Positions 35,501 to 46,400 of a stretch of DNA of 64,000 bases are shown here, piece after piece. The translations under genes and the position numbers were made by a program. The notes under the pieces are model-generated. The model did not search any database. It was not told the DNA's origin and was given only the letters and a program-made list of their open reading frames with translations. Every line of letters starts with the position of its first letter. Within the stretch, counting starts at the first letter, position 1. The stretch covers positions 186,001 through 250,000 of the forward strand of contig JAMYHL010000046.1 of the NCBI GenBank assembly GCA_025531455.1, written 5' to 3'. Source of the stretch: Apiotrichum sp. Y4204 (taxonomy: Eukaryota; Basidiomycota; Tremellomycetes; Trichosporonales; Trichosporonaceae).

Positions 35501-36307
35501 TGTCCGTCATTTCCGAGATGGCCCTCGAGCAAGCCCGTACTCAGATGAAGCTTGTTCAGCGGCGCAACTGGGGTTGAACTGTGGTCGGCGATACAAGTGA
35601 ACAGTCGCCTGATGGTATCGAGCTCGAAGGCCATACAATACGAGGAGTCTCTCGACTTTGACGCTGCTCGTATGGATTATAAGACGCGGCCCGGAAATGC
35701 AGCTGCACGGAATCGCCGTCCAGAGTCTCTGAGAAAGGATATACTTCGGCAGCAGCGCTCTGCCCCGGCCCGGCGTGGCCGACAGAGCCGACACTCTCAC
35801 AGCCGTTCCGATGTAAATATACATGCATAATAATCATTCGCAACACACCTGCTACGCGATCGACCTCGCGTATACTCGCGGCCGCGAGTCCGCGTGGAAC
35901 CGCGTCGCGATCGTGGTCGTGTATCAATTGTGGGATATGGCCGAGACCTGGACAAGAGCTGGTTGAGCTCCGGATCTACATCTGCATCTACATCTACGGC
36001 CTGACTCGACCGGGAACCACCTCCACTATCCCGTCCCGGGATCCCGGGCCGCATGGCCCGCGTTGCACGCAACGACACGACTCGTCCGGAGCGCATGTTG
36101 CTCGCATTGCTCGGCATCTTTTGTCGGATGTCGGATCGCGTCGAGTGGAGGGGGTCCAGAACTCGACAAGGAAAAGTGGAGGTTGGCCGGCTCGAGATTG
36201 CCGAAGTCGCCGACTTGGAATCCATTGTGGGCAACAACAGTACTTAAGCAACAAGAACAAGCAAACAGCCGCATGGCCATCTCTCTCTATATCACTCATC
36301 TCAAACC
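32522..36307. other. Long gene-poor stretch (3.8 kb)
   Basis: The longest stretch without a supportable gene. Base composition is less GC-rich than in genes. Frames that look slightly protein-like are 33949-34341 minus and 35797-36237 minus; neither has motifs or splice support. No RNA gene or transposon ends were seen. It should contain promoters of the NTF2-like and GGT-type genes. Confidence 0.4.
35797..36237 (-). CDS. Doubtful Arg/Ser-rich open frame
   Basis: An uninterrupted frame of 146 codons that would start 70 bp from the divergent GGT-type gene. Its C-terminal half is rich in Arg, Ser and Gly (RSRRGSTRTRGREYTRGRSR), which can look like an RS-type protein but also arises by chance in GC-rich DNA. 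No domain is visible. Probably not a gene. Confidence 0.15.
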   Translation of the reverse strand: MLPTMDSKSATSAISSRPTSTFPCRVLDPLHSTRSDIRQKMPSNASNMRSGRVVSLRATRAMRPGIPGRDSGGGSRSSQAVDVDADVDPELNQLLSRSRPYPTIDTRPRSRRGSTRTRGREYTRGRSRSRCVANDYYACIFTSERL

Positions 36308-38181
36308 ATGCCCCCCGTAGACTTTGACCGCTTCGAGACGGCGTCCCGCCGCTCCACCGTGTACAGTGCGTCGAGTTGATTCCGAGAACGAGCTGACCAG
36401 AAGGCACAAAGGGCATGGTGTGCTGCTCCCAGCCGCTTGCAGCGGAAGCCGGCCTCGCGGCGCTGCGCGAGGGCGGGAACGCGGCGGACGCAGCCGTCGC
36501 CATGGCCGCGGCATTGAACGTCGTCGAGGTGAGGAACTAAAGTAGTTTTCGCACCTAACAACCAGCCGTGCAACACCGGTGTCGGCGGCGATCTGTTCGC
36601 GCTCTTCTGGGACGCCAAGGCGCGCCGCGTGCGCGCTGTGAATGGCTCTGGGCGGTCGGCCGCCGCGCTCTCGCTCGACAAGGCAGCCGAACTCGGGATC
36701 ACCGGCCCGCGCATCCCGTACGACAATGTCAACGCCGTGACTGTCCCCGGAGCCGCGGCGGGCATGGTGGATATCCAGGCCCAGTTCGGAAGCGGCAAGC
36801 TCTCCCTCAAGCAGGTCCTCGAACCCGCTGTTGCGCTCGCGGAAGACGGCTTTGCCGTGCACCAGATGGCGTCGCACGAGTGGCGCGAACACGAGGCCCT
36901 CCTCCAGCAAGTTGCGGCCTCCTCTCCCCCAGACTACCCCCTGCTCGTTAATGGCAAGGCGCCCCTCCCGGGACAGTACTTTTCGAATCCGGCGCTGGCG
37001 CGCACGCTGCGCAAGCTCGGCGCCGAGGGGAAGGACGGATTCTACAAGGGCGAGATTGCCGAGGCGATCGTCGAGGCCGTGCGGTCCCGCGGCGGCGTGC
37101 TCACTCTTGAAGACCTCGCGGCGCATGAAACCGACTTTGTCGAGCCGATCAAGTACACGTACACTTCTGGGGGCAAGGACGAGGGACTGACGGTGCACGA
37201 GTGCCCGCCGAACGGACAGGGCCTCGCGGCGCTGATTGCATTTGGTATCCTCGATGTGCTCCAGGAAGACGGCGTGATCGACCTCGAGACGACCGAAGAG
37301 GGTTCCGCCGCCTGGTACCACGCCCTCATTGAGGCGCTGCGCCTCGCGTTTGCAGACGCCCACGGCTATGTCGCCGACCCAAACTTTGTCCATGTCCCCG
37401 TGCAGGAGCTGCTCTCAAAGGTGCGTCATACCCGCAGCTGCCACTGACTCCTCAGGAGTACCTCCGCTCGCGCGCAAAGCTGTTTGACCCCGCCAAGGCG
37501 ACGGCAAAGTACCACCAGGGACGGCCGATGGCGACGAGCGACACCGTGTACCTGACCGCCGCGGATGCCGAGGGCAACGCCATCTCCTGTGAGTACCAAT
37601 TCGAATGTTTTCTACTGACCGCAGTCATCATGTCCAACTACCACGGCTTCGGGACCGGCGTCGTCCCCGACGGCTGGGGATTCACGCTGCAGAACCGCGG
37701 GTGCGCATTCAGCCTCGACCCCGAGTCGCCCAACGCTCTGGTCGGTGGGAAACGCCCGTACCACACCATCATCCCTGCGATGGTCACGCGCGGCGATGAG
37801 CTGTTCATGTCGTACGGCGTCATGGGCGGCGCGATGCAGCCACAGGGCCACGTGCAGGTCCTCCTGAACCTGCTGCACAACGGGCGCGCGCCGCAGCTCG
37901 CGCTCGACGCCAAGCGGTTCTGTGTCGGCGGCACGCGGCTGTGGACCACCAAGGAAGCGTTCTACAATACCTGTGTAGGAATCGAGGATGGGGTTCCGGA
38001 AGCGACGATCGCCAAGCTCGAAGAAATGGGCCACGAGATTGAGCGGATCCACGGCGCGGCGCAGTGTTTCTTCGGAAAGGGCCAGGTCATCCTCCGCACC
38101 GTCGACCCCGTGAGTGGTAAGCGTGTCTGGGCGGCTGGGTCCGACTACCGCGGCGACGGGTGTGCCATGCCGCAGCGCTAG
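36308..38181 (+). CDS. Gamma-glutamyltranspeptidase-family enzyme (acylase-like)
   Basis: N-terminal nucleophile hydrolase of the gamma-glutamyltransferase superfamily. Five exons (36308-36365, 36401-36528, 36566-37420, 37456-37588, 37625-38181) give 576 residues, typical for the proenzyme. Visible marks: [20 protein letters not shown] and [16 protein letters not shown] near the N-terminus, [10 protein letters not shown], then the cleavage region with [19 protein letters not shown], where the Thr of SDT would become the new N-terminal nucleophile. After it come [21 protein letters not shown] and [11 protein letters not shown]. The DTVYLT form is nearer to YwrD/cephalosporin-acylase-like members than to glutathione-type enzymes with TTH. 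No signal peptide is seen, so a cytosolic role is likely. Confidence 0.9.
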
Positions 38182-38667
38182 TGGATGGGTTGGGGAGGAT
38201 AGGTAATCTATAGTGTTCTGCATGGGATTCTTGTGCTTGAAATGGAGCAGCCAGAAGTAGCGCAACTGAGATTCTGGTGATTCTAGAGTTGATTGTGCCC
38301 CGAAGCTTCAGGCTGACGCACCCGGTCTGCGCCGACTCCGACTCGGGCTGGCCAGCTCCGGCGGCGACACCGCCGTCGGGCACATCGCAGTGGCGAGCGA
38401 AGAAGCGACGAAGCGAGGACGCGAAGGGGAGATGCGGGATACGGGATGTTAATGGGTGGAGATTGTGTGATCGTGTGAGGCTCCAGCCCGTCGGCCAGGC
38501 CCAGCTCGCTACCGTTTGGTCCTGATTTCGTCATTTCCTGCTCTTCGCCGAGGGCCAACGGCAGAACAACATCTCCTGCACTCACAGCTGTTATCGCAAC
38601 TATAAAGATGCAAGCACGACTTGCGAGCATGCATTCATCCAGCACATCCGCCTAACCACACAGTATC
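38182..38667. promoter_or_regulatory. Intergenic with TATA box of the Rossmann gene
   Basis: About 0.5 kb between two co-directional genes. It carries the TATAAA at 38601-38606 and otherwise no feature. Confidence 0.45.
38601..38606 (+). promoter_or_regulatory. TATA box of the Rossmann-fold gene
   Basis: TATAAA 67 bp upstream of the ATG at 38668. Confidence 0.55.
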
Positions 38668-39520
38668 ATGGCCAGCATCATCATCACCGGTGCTACAGGG
38701 ACCGGTACGTCCCCCATATGACAAAGCTAACACATAGCCGGCTCGGCCGTCCTCTCCGCCGCGCTCGCCTCCCCGCAGATCGCACACGTTACGGTGCTCG
38801 CGCGCCGCCCCCCGCCCATCACAGACGCCAAGCTCACGACGGTGCTCCTCCCCTCTGACGAGTATCCGCGGGGCTTTGACGAGTTCCCCCCCTCGCTCAT
38901 CGAAAAGCTCCGGGGAAACGAGGCCGTGGTCTGGGCGCTGGGCGTAAGCCAGACGCAGGTCAGCAAGGAGGAGTACATCCGGTGAGTGGGCGTCTGTATC
39001 CGGCTGACAGAAGGATAACGCACGACTACACCCTTGCGGCCGCAACGGCCTTCAAGTCGCTCGGCACTCGCGCGAAGCCGTTCCGGTTCGTGTTCGTCTC
39101 GGGACAGGGCGCGGACCAGGCAGCAAATGAAGGCGGGTGGTTCTCCGCGCTCTTTGCGCAGGTCAAGGGGCGCACGGAGCGAGATCTCATAGCAATGGAG
39201 AGTGACGGGTTCGAGGTCGCGAATCTCCGTCCTGCGGGCATTGCGCCGACAGAGGAGGTGAGTGTGGGAAAATGTATTGTCGCTGATGGCAGCGCCGGCC
39301 ACAGGTGCAGCACTGGAACCTGGTCGCGATCGATGCTTTGCGGCGCGTCTTCCCCTCGGCGCTCATCGAGTCGACGACGCTTGCAGACGCGGCGCTCGCA
39401 CTCGCCACGGGGGATAAGGCCGCGTGGGCGGCGCGCGACCCTCGAGAGAAGTGGATCGATAATGCCACGCTGAAGAAGATCGCAGAGGCGTACGTGCAGA
39501 CTGCGCCGGCGTCGGCTTAG
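38668..39520 (+). CDS. NAD(P)-binding Rossmann-fold protein (atypical SDR)
   Basis: Four exons (38668-38704, 38738-38981, 39014-39257, 39305-39520) give 246 residues. The N-terminus is a dinucleotide-binding turn, MASIIITGATGTAGSAVL, split by the first intron within the glycine motif. Further marks are HVTVLARRPPP for the second strand, EAVVWALGVSQTQ, and FRFVFVSGQGADQ, followed by a KGRTERDLI helix. The size and layout fit small atypical short-chain dehydrogenases such as HTATIP2/NmrA-like epimerase-type proteins. There is no YxxxK pair, so a classic reductase function is doubtful. It could be a redox sensor. Confidence 0.85.
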
Positions 39521-39602
39521 TAGCTTGCCCTTGAGATACTGTAGAACAATGTATTCTTTTCATTCTGGTCGCTTTATTTTTCTAGCTACGATTATTGTCC
39601 GC

Positions 39603-42074
39603 TTAGTTGGCGAGCTCCTTTCCAGCGTCGTGGCCGACCCACTTGTCGAGCCAGTTGAACACCTCGGCCTGTTGTCAGCTTGGAACTTGCACAGACTTTG
39701 TTGCCACTTACGTGCCACCTCCGCGAGTTGCTCGCCTTGAGGACCCAGTGGTTCTCGTCGGGGAAATACACGAAGCGCGAGGGCACGCCCTGCAGCTGAA
39801 GGGCGGTGAACGTCGCGATGGCCTGCGACTCGTCCAGGCGGAAGTCTGTTGTCAGCATTACAGAGGCGTTTCACACCCACCCTTGCCGCCCTGGATGACA
39901 AGCTGCGGCGTCTTCCACTCCTGAACGTGGTTCATCGGCGACCACTTCTCGAACATGTCGCGGTTGGCGGGCAGCGCACCGCCAAAGTCGTGGGTCGGGA
40001 AGTACACCTCCTCGGTCGCGTAGAACGAATACGACGTGTCGAAAATGCCGTCGTGGTACACAAGGCACTTGAAGCCGAACTCGTTGTGCCCGTTGATCCA
40101 GTTGACCATGTAGCCACCGTACGATGCGCCGAGGGCGGCAGTGCGTTCAGCATCGATCTGGGGTCAGCTAAGAGACGCTTCCGACGCACCTCAGGATACT
40201 TTTCCAGCACGGCGCGGTAGCCAAGCAGCAGGTCCTGGAACGGCCTGTCGCCCCAGTGCTCGGCGATGCGGTCGGTAAAGTCCTGGCCGTAGCCCGTCGA
40301 GCCGGTAGGGTTGACGGCCACGGTGAAGTATCCGGCCTGCGCGTAGAGCGCAGGGTTCCAGCGAGTCGACCACGAGTCGGTCCAGGCGCCCTGCGGGCCG
40401 CCGCTGTGGGTCAGTGGGGAATGGGAGGTAAGCGTACTGAATAAGGAAGGCTGGAGTCAGTATGGTTTTATGTTGAGTCGGTGTAGCAAGGCATGAACAG
40501 CTGCTTCGTAACAGCTGTTCTAGCCTTCCGCAACTCACCCATCGGCCACTTCTTCTCCTCGCCCTTGACCCAACCGCGGGGCTTGATGATCCACGCCATG
40601 ACCTGGCGGCCGTCCTCGCCCTCGAACCAGAAGCGCTCAGGCTTAGACTCGTCGAGGCGGCCGTCGATGTGCTTCTCGGAATAGTGCGTGACCTTGCGGA
40701 GCTCCTCGGGGGGGACCTTGTCGGGGTCGTGGCCGGGGCCTTCGACAAAGTCGAGGAAGACAATTTCGGTCGGGCTCTGGATCGACGAGACGGCGAGGAG
40801 CATCGTGTCAGTTGTCAGCGGGGTGATCGAGCTCGTAGACCCGTGAAAGAGGACCGGGGTCGGGAGGCGCCCGGGAGTGCTGAGGTGGTAGGGGAGGACG
40901 CGGCCCTGCGTCTCGGCGAGGAGGTAGAGGGAGCCCGAGTCGACAGCCCAAGTGATCGAGCTGGGAGAGCGGTCCCACTCGTCCGTCCAGCGCTCGCTGC
41001 GCCTGCGGCCAACATCGTGCACCATCACAACGTTGCGGTCGCTCTCGTATCCGTCCTTGGCCATCTCAAGCCACACAAGCTTGGAGAAGTCGGGGGAGAA
41101 CTTGAGCGATGCGACGGCGCCCTGCGCACCGGTCGTGAGCGTCGCGAAGCGGCCGGTCGAGTGCAGTGGAAGGAGGTAGACATCCACACGCGTGTGCGTC
41201 GCGGGATTCATGCTCGGCGGCTTGAGACCCACTGCGACATGCGTCGGAGAGAGAGTAAACTGCGAAATGGGGTCCATCTGGGAATACTGTCTGTCAGCTT
41301 ATGCCTCAAAATCTCAGCTCACAAGGCCGGTGCCCTTGAGGGGGTAGATCCACTCGCGCTTCTCCTGCACGAAGACGTCCTCATTGTCCTCATCCTTCTT
41401 CTTCGTGCGGTTCAGCGTCGTCGCCGCGAGAGTGTAGACACGGCCCGGTGTACGCCAGGTGTCCCAGTGGCGGACAAAGAGGTCGTCAAACACGAGCGCG
41501 CTGTCTCCGCGCTTCTCAAACTTTTTGTCGCCGGTCTCCGTGTCCTCAAGCGACGCGTCGGGCCCCCACACGGCCGCGGAGAACGCGAGCGTATGGGACT
41601 TGGGCTCGTACTGCAGCCCGCTGGGCTCGATGCCCTTGGGGAAGTCGAGGGTGTGCATCGTCTTCCAATCCTTCAGTGCCTCCTTCCGGATCGAAAAGTG
41701 GAGAAGCGACGAGCCGTTGATGTACGCCGCGACAGTGGGCGAGAGCCACACAAACTCCTTGGCGTCCTTGGGCGGCGCAGAGAACAGCTTGTGGGGGTGA
41801 GCGCCAGCATTCGCCGGCTCGAGGAGGTACACTGTCCGCGTCGTGCTGGCATCAGCTCCATCCATCAGCGAAACACTCACACGTCGTTCTTGTCATCCCA
41901 CTGGTCGACGACGCTGAGCGCGTGCTTGCCGCCCGGCGCCGCGATCGCGGCCTGCGGGCGCGGCGCGGTGAGCATGTCGACCGGAGTGAACGGTGCGGTG
42001 TTGTTGCTCATGGTGCCCATGTTGCCCATCGTCGTGAGGGCTGCAACGGCGAGCGCGACCTGTTTCGCGACCAT
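39603..42074 (-). CDS. Prolyl oligopeptidase-family serine peptidase, DPP5-like
   Basis: S9-family dipeptidyl peptidase, N-terminal propeller plus C-terminal alpha/beta hydrolase domain. Exons 42074-41881, 41845-41323, 41277-40539, 40450-40438, 40403-40190, 40157-39881, 39845-39712 and 39668-39603 give 719 residues, the usual DPP5 size. The catalytic part shows [25 protein letters not shown], the nucleophile elbow [13 protein letters not shown], and FPDENHWV with the catalytic His; the acid should lie near GGKGDFRLDE. The HGG motif depends on a 13-nt exon. The first residues ([18 protein letters not shown]) could be a weak signal peptide, so secretion is likely but not certain. Confidence 0.9.
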
Positions 42075-42554
42075 GCCGATGGTTTGTCGCGATGAGTGGA
42101 TGGGGAGGGGAGAGGAGAGCGTTGGGGCAGGATAATATGGGCGGCTGCTTGAGAAAGAGATGGGTGAGATCCGGAGAGATGGTTGCGAGTGACGCACATG
42201 GGTCAACAGTTCTCCAGAATGGAATCGCATTTCATCGGCAATTGAGTGACGAGTGCCAATGAGCCACCGGGGCCCCGGAATGGGTACCAGAGAGGTCTTG
42301 CTGCTTCATGCATCGAGTAGCAATGTCTGCATCGGGGGTAAAGACACTGCCATGTTATGTTATGCATACCGCGTTCAGTTAAACCTTGCATGCGATGGAG
42401 TGCTCTTTCTGGTATCGAGAACGGCAGGACTAGAAGCCGGGTGTCTGGCGGTTGCCTTGTTGACGATGGGCCACACGCTTCGGCGTCGTTGCCGCCACTC
42501 CCTCAAAGATCAAAAGTGGAGGTCAAACTCGCCTCACAACAACACACTCTCACA
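42075..42554. promoter_or_regulatory. Divergent promoter region
   Basis: Under 0.5 kb between the start of the DPP5-like gene and the start of the Tma17-like gene. No clear TATA box or other site is visible. Confidence 0.4.
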
Positions 42555-43101
42555 ATGGTCGAGTTCACGCCGGCGCACAGCCATCCCTTCAGCGTCACAG
42601 AAGCCGCGGCCCTCGACGTGGGCACAATAGTCGGCGGTGAGTGTAAGGTGGAAAGGACCTGCATGGAGACCAAGTCTGATATCCAGAGATCAACAGGCTA
42701 CGAAACTCGCTCGCGCACCTCGCGACCTCGCAGGCCGAGCTCCAGCAATACCTGAGCGAGGAGGAGGACGCGGACCTGCGCGCCGCGTGGACGGAGAACG
42801 AGGGCGTCATGTACGTGCTAGGCTTACCACTGCTGACCCCAGCGCATCACAGAGCGAACGCGTCACCCTTCTGCGAGCCGTGCTCGTGTCAAAAGTCGGG
42901 GAGGACAGTCTTGCGCACTATGGTATTGAGACTGGCGTGGAGGGCGGCGCGAATGGCACGATTGCGGGTGATGGACATACTGGGAGCACGCAGCCGCCGT
43001 CGGCACCAACGGGACCATCGGCTGTGGACACTGTCCGAGACGCCGCCCCACCGTCGGCTGATGACGCTGGCCACGCAGACGACGCGGGCCTCCACTTGTA
43101 G
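42555..43101 (+). CDS. Small Tma17-like protein (proteasome-assembly chaperone-like)
   Basis: Three exons (42555-42639, 42687-42810, 42843-43101) give 155 residues. After a short N-terminal part, the spliced middle reads EINRLRNSLAHLATSQAELQ and then ENEGVIASQSERVTLL. This helical pattern, with NS..HL..SQ.EL and ENE.VI..Q, recalls fungal Tma17/Adc17, a stress-induced chaperone of proteasomal base assembly. The last 50 residues are Asp/Ala/Pro/Gly-rich and likely disordered. The helical core is the only support, so the family call is moderate. Confidence 0.65.
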
Positions 43102-43478
43102 CGCCACGCGCCGGCGGTAAATGATGTATCCTAGTTCCTGTGAGAGTACTGACACACGCTGACGCCGAGGCCGTGACGATGATGGTGTCTATGGAGCTGC
43201 TGACCGAGTCGTTAATGCAGCAGGCTATCGCGGCTGTACTCACTAAACTGCTCACCAACAAGCAATCACCACAGCCAACAACACACAGCACAGTGTTTAG
43301 CAAGTGATACATTCTCTCAAGCAAGGAGCGACTATGAGTTGGACATTCTTCTACAAAGCACAAACTATAACTTTTAACTTGTCAATTAGGCGTTAATTGA
43401 ATTATACACGTGCAGTGCGGTCGTCGCCGGGGTTGGTGTGCCGGGACGTCTTATATCTTGCTTCGTAAGGCCGCTCGC
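43102..43478. other. Convergent spacer
   Basis: About 0.4 kb between two convergent 3' ends, AT-richer toward 43360-43410. No gene seen. Confidence 0.45.
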
Positions 43479-46400
43479 TTAGGCCCGGATGAAGTCGCGG
43501 ACGTGGAGGCGGCGGCGGCGGCGCTGCTGCTGCTGCTGCTGGCCGCCCTGCTGCTCACCACCCTGCTGGCCGCCCTGCTGCTGGCCACCCTGCTGCTGGC
43601 CGCCCTGCTCGCCACCGGTGGGCTGGGCACCTTGCGCGTCAGTGTCTGTCGGCGGAGTGTCACCGGGGGCTCCGGATCCCTGGGACGGCGGAGTCTCTCC
43701 CGCGGCGCCAGATCCCGTAGGCGAGGGGGCCTCACCCGCGGATCCGGAGCCGGTAGGCGACGGCGCCTCACCTGCAGAACCCGAGTTGGCGGGGGGAGTC
43801 TCGCCTGCTGATCCGGACGGAGGCGGCGGTGTTCCGCCCGCAGTGCCCGAGCTCGCGGGAGGAGTTCCACCTGCAGTCCCGGAGTTTGCGGGGGGTGTTC
43901 CACCAGCAGTGCCCGAGTTGGCAGGAGGAGTTCCGCCCGCGGTGCCCGAGTTGGCAGGAGGAGTTCCACCTGCAGTCCCGGAGTTGGCAGGAGGAGTTCC
44001 GCCTGCAGTGCCGGAGCTCGCAGGAAGAGTCTCAGAGCCGGTGGGGGATGGGGTCTCACCTGCCGAGCCCGAGTTGGCGGGAGGGGTACCGCCCGCAGTT
44101 CCCGAGTTCGCGGGAGGCGTACCACCCGCAGTGCCCGAGTTCGCCGGAGGAGTACCACCCGCAGTGCCCGAGTTCGCCGGAGGAGTACCGCCCGCAGTAC
44201 CCGAGTTCGCGGGAGGAGTACCACCGGCCGTGCCCGAACCGGTGGGGGATGGGGTCTCACCTGCAGATCCAGAGTCGGTCGGGGAAGGAGTCTCACCTGC
44301 GGAGCCGGAGCCGGAAGCCGAAGCGGACTCGGAGCCGGAGGGCTGCGAACCGCTCTGCGTAGCGGAGGCGGACTCGGAGCCAGAAGCCTGCGAGCCGCTC
44401 TGGGTAGCCGACGCGGTCTCAGAGCCAGAAGGGGTAGCGGAACCGCCCTGGGAGCCCGAAGGAGTCGCCGAGGAGCCGCCCTGGCCACCACCGGAGCCAC
44501 CCTGGCCGCCCTCACCTCCCTGGCCGCCCTGTCCACCCTGGCCACCGCCGCCACCGGCACCGCCGCCGCCGGCACCGCCACCACCACCGCCGGACTGGCC
44601 GCCGGTCTGGGTAGAGGTCTGGCCGCTCTGCGTGCCCGAGGCGCCCTGCTGGCCACCCTGACCACCCTGCTGGCCGCCCTGGCCGCCCTGCTGGCCACCG
44701 CCGGCACCACCACCGCCAGCACCGCCGCCGCCGCCGGCACCACCCTGGCCACCGGAGCCGCCGGAACCGCCGCCGCCACCCTGGCCACCCTGGCCGGAGA
44801 CGACCTCGGGGTTGTACTCGATGGGCTCGGTCTCAGGGGCGCCGAGGCGGACAGTCCAGGAGTCCTCGCCCTGCTTGCCCTCGGTGCTCTCGGTGCCGTT
44901 CCAGTAGGTGATGTTGTTGGCGTAGGTGCTGTTCACAGTGCCGGGGAGAATGCCCTTGGGGAGGGTGCCGTTCTTGGTGGGGTTGAAGCCCTTCTCACCA
45001 CAGGTGGTGTTGAGGAAGGTGGCAATGGTCTGGTTCTCCTTGGCGTCGCCGAGAGTAAGGTTGGCCATCCACGGCGCGCCCTGGACGACGAGGTCGAACG
45101 CGGCGTACACGCACTCGGTGCAGAGCGCCTCGGTGGGGATTGGGCGCGTGACGTTGAGCGCAGTCTCGTTCTTGTGCGTAAGGATGCCAGTGAGGTAGTT
45201 GACAGTGATGTTCTGCTGGAGCCACGCCTCGTACTCCTTCATGAGCGAGACGAGGCAGTAAGTCGCGTTGCCGCTAGTGCCGTTGCCGCCGGCAGCGGTC
45301 GAGTTGGGCTCAAGCACAGTCATGTTGCCGCTGCCCATGCCGCCAGAGGACGACTGGCTGCCGCCACCGCCGCCCGAGGTCTGGTTCTGGCCGCTCTCCT
45401 GGCCACCACCACCGCTCGAGGTCTGGTTGCCGCCCCCTTGGCCGCCCTGCTGCTGGCCGCCCTGCTGCTGGCCGCCCTGCTGCTGGCCGCCCTGCTGCTG
45501 CTGGCCACCGCTCTCGGCGCCGCCCTGAGGCGAACGGCGGCGGCGCTGCTGCTGCTGCTGGCCGCCCTGGCTCTGGCCGCCCTGCTGGCCGCCTTGCTCG
45601 CCACCCGAGGTCTGGTTCTGGCCGCCCTGCTGGCCGCCCTGCGAGCCACCAGAGGTCTGGTTGCCGCCCTGCTGGCCGCCGCTCTCGCCGCCGCCAGTCT
45701 GGTTCTGGGTACCGCTCTGGACGGAGCCGGTCGAGCCAAGCGGGAAGGTGACGTTCTCAAACGACGAGTTGGCGTACGGGTGCGTAAAGTTGATGGCGCT
45801 AATGTTGAGCGGCGAGTTTGTCCAGTTGTTCTGGCCGCCCTGCTGCACGGACGACTCGTCAATCGTGCCGTTGAACGGGTCGGTCGTCTTGAGGCAAAGC
45901 ACCTCGCGGATAAGCGGGTACGCCTTCATGTAGTCCTCGACCGTCTCGTTCTTGACGTTGGTCTTCTGGAGGTCGGGCTGGCACTTGTCGACGATGACGG
46001 TCGTCGCGTAGGTGAGCGTCTGGTTGCTGCACGGCTCGCCGGTGCACGACGCGTTGAGCCACTCGTTGACCGGCTCAGTGAGGCTCTGGTTCTGGCCTCC
46101 GCCGAGCGCTGCACGTTAGAAACCAGACTAAGACTTAACACTACTCCGTCAACTCACCGGCAAAGATCATGCTCGTGTGCAGGCACTTGCCCGTGTCCGA
46201 CTGCGAGTTGAAGAAGTCGGAGAGCGCGGTGCGGCATCCGCTCGAGATACTGTCCGTAAGCCTTCTACTCTGCTGGGAATATGTGCTCCCAGTACTCACT
46301 CGGGGAAGAGCATCGAGAGGAGACCCTCGCGGAGCGCCGGCTCCTGCTGCTGGCTCTGCTCGCCGCCAGGACCGCCCTGGCCGCCCGAGCCGGAGCCCGA

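Noticed and set aside
40669..42135. Plus-strand 488-codon frame
   Set aside because: It is the antisense shadow of the DPP5-like peptidase, whose exons, catalytic motifs and splice phases are clear.
43489..44661. Plus-strand 390-codon frame rich in Pro/Val/Glu
   Set aside because: Antisense image of the Gly/Thr/Pro repeats of the mucin-like protein; long only because the repeats lack stops on both strands.
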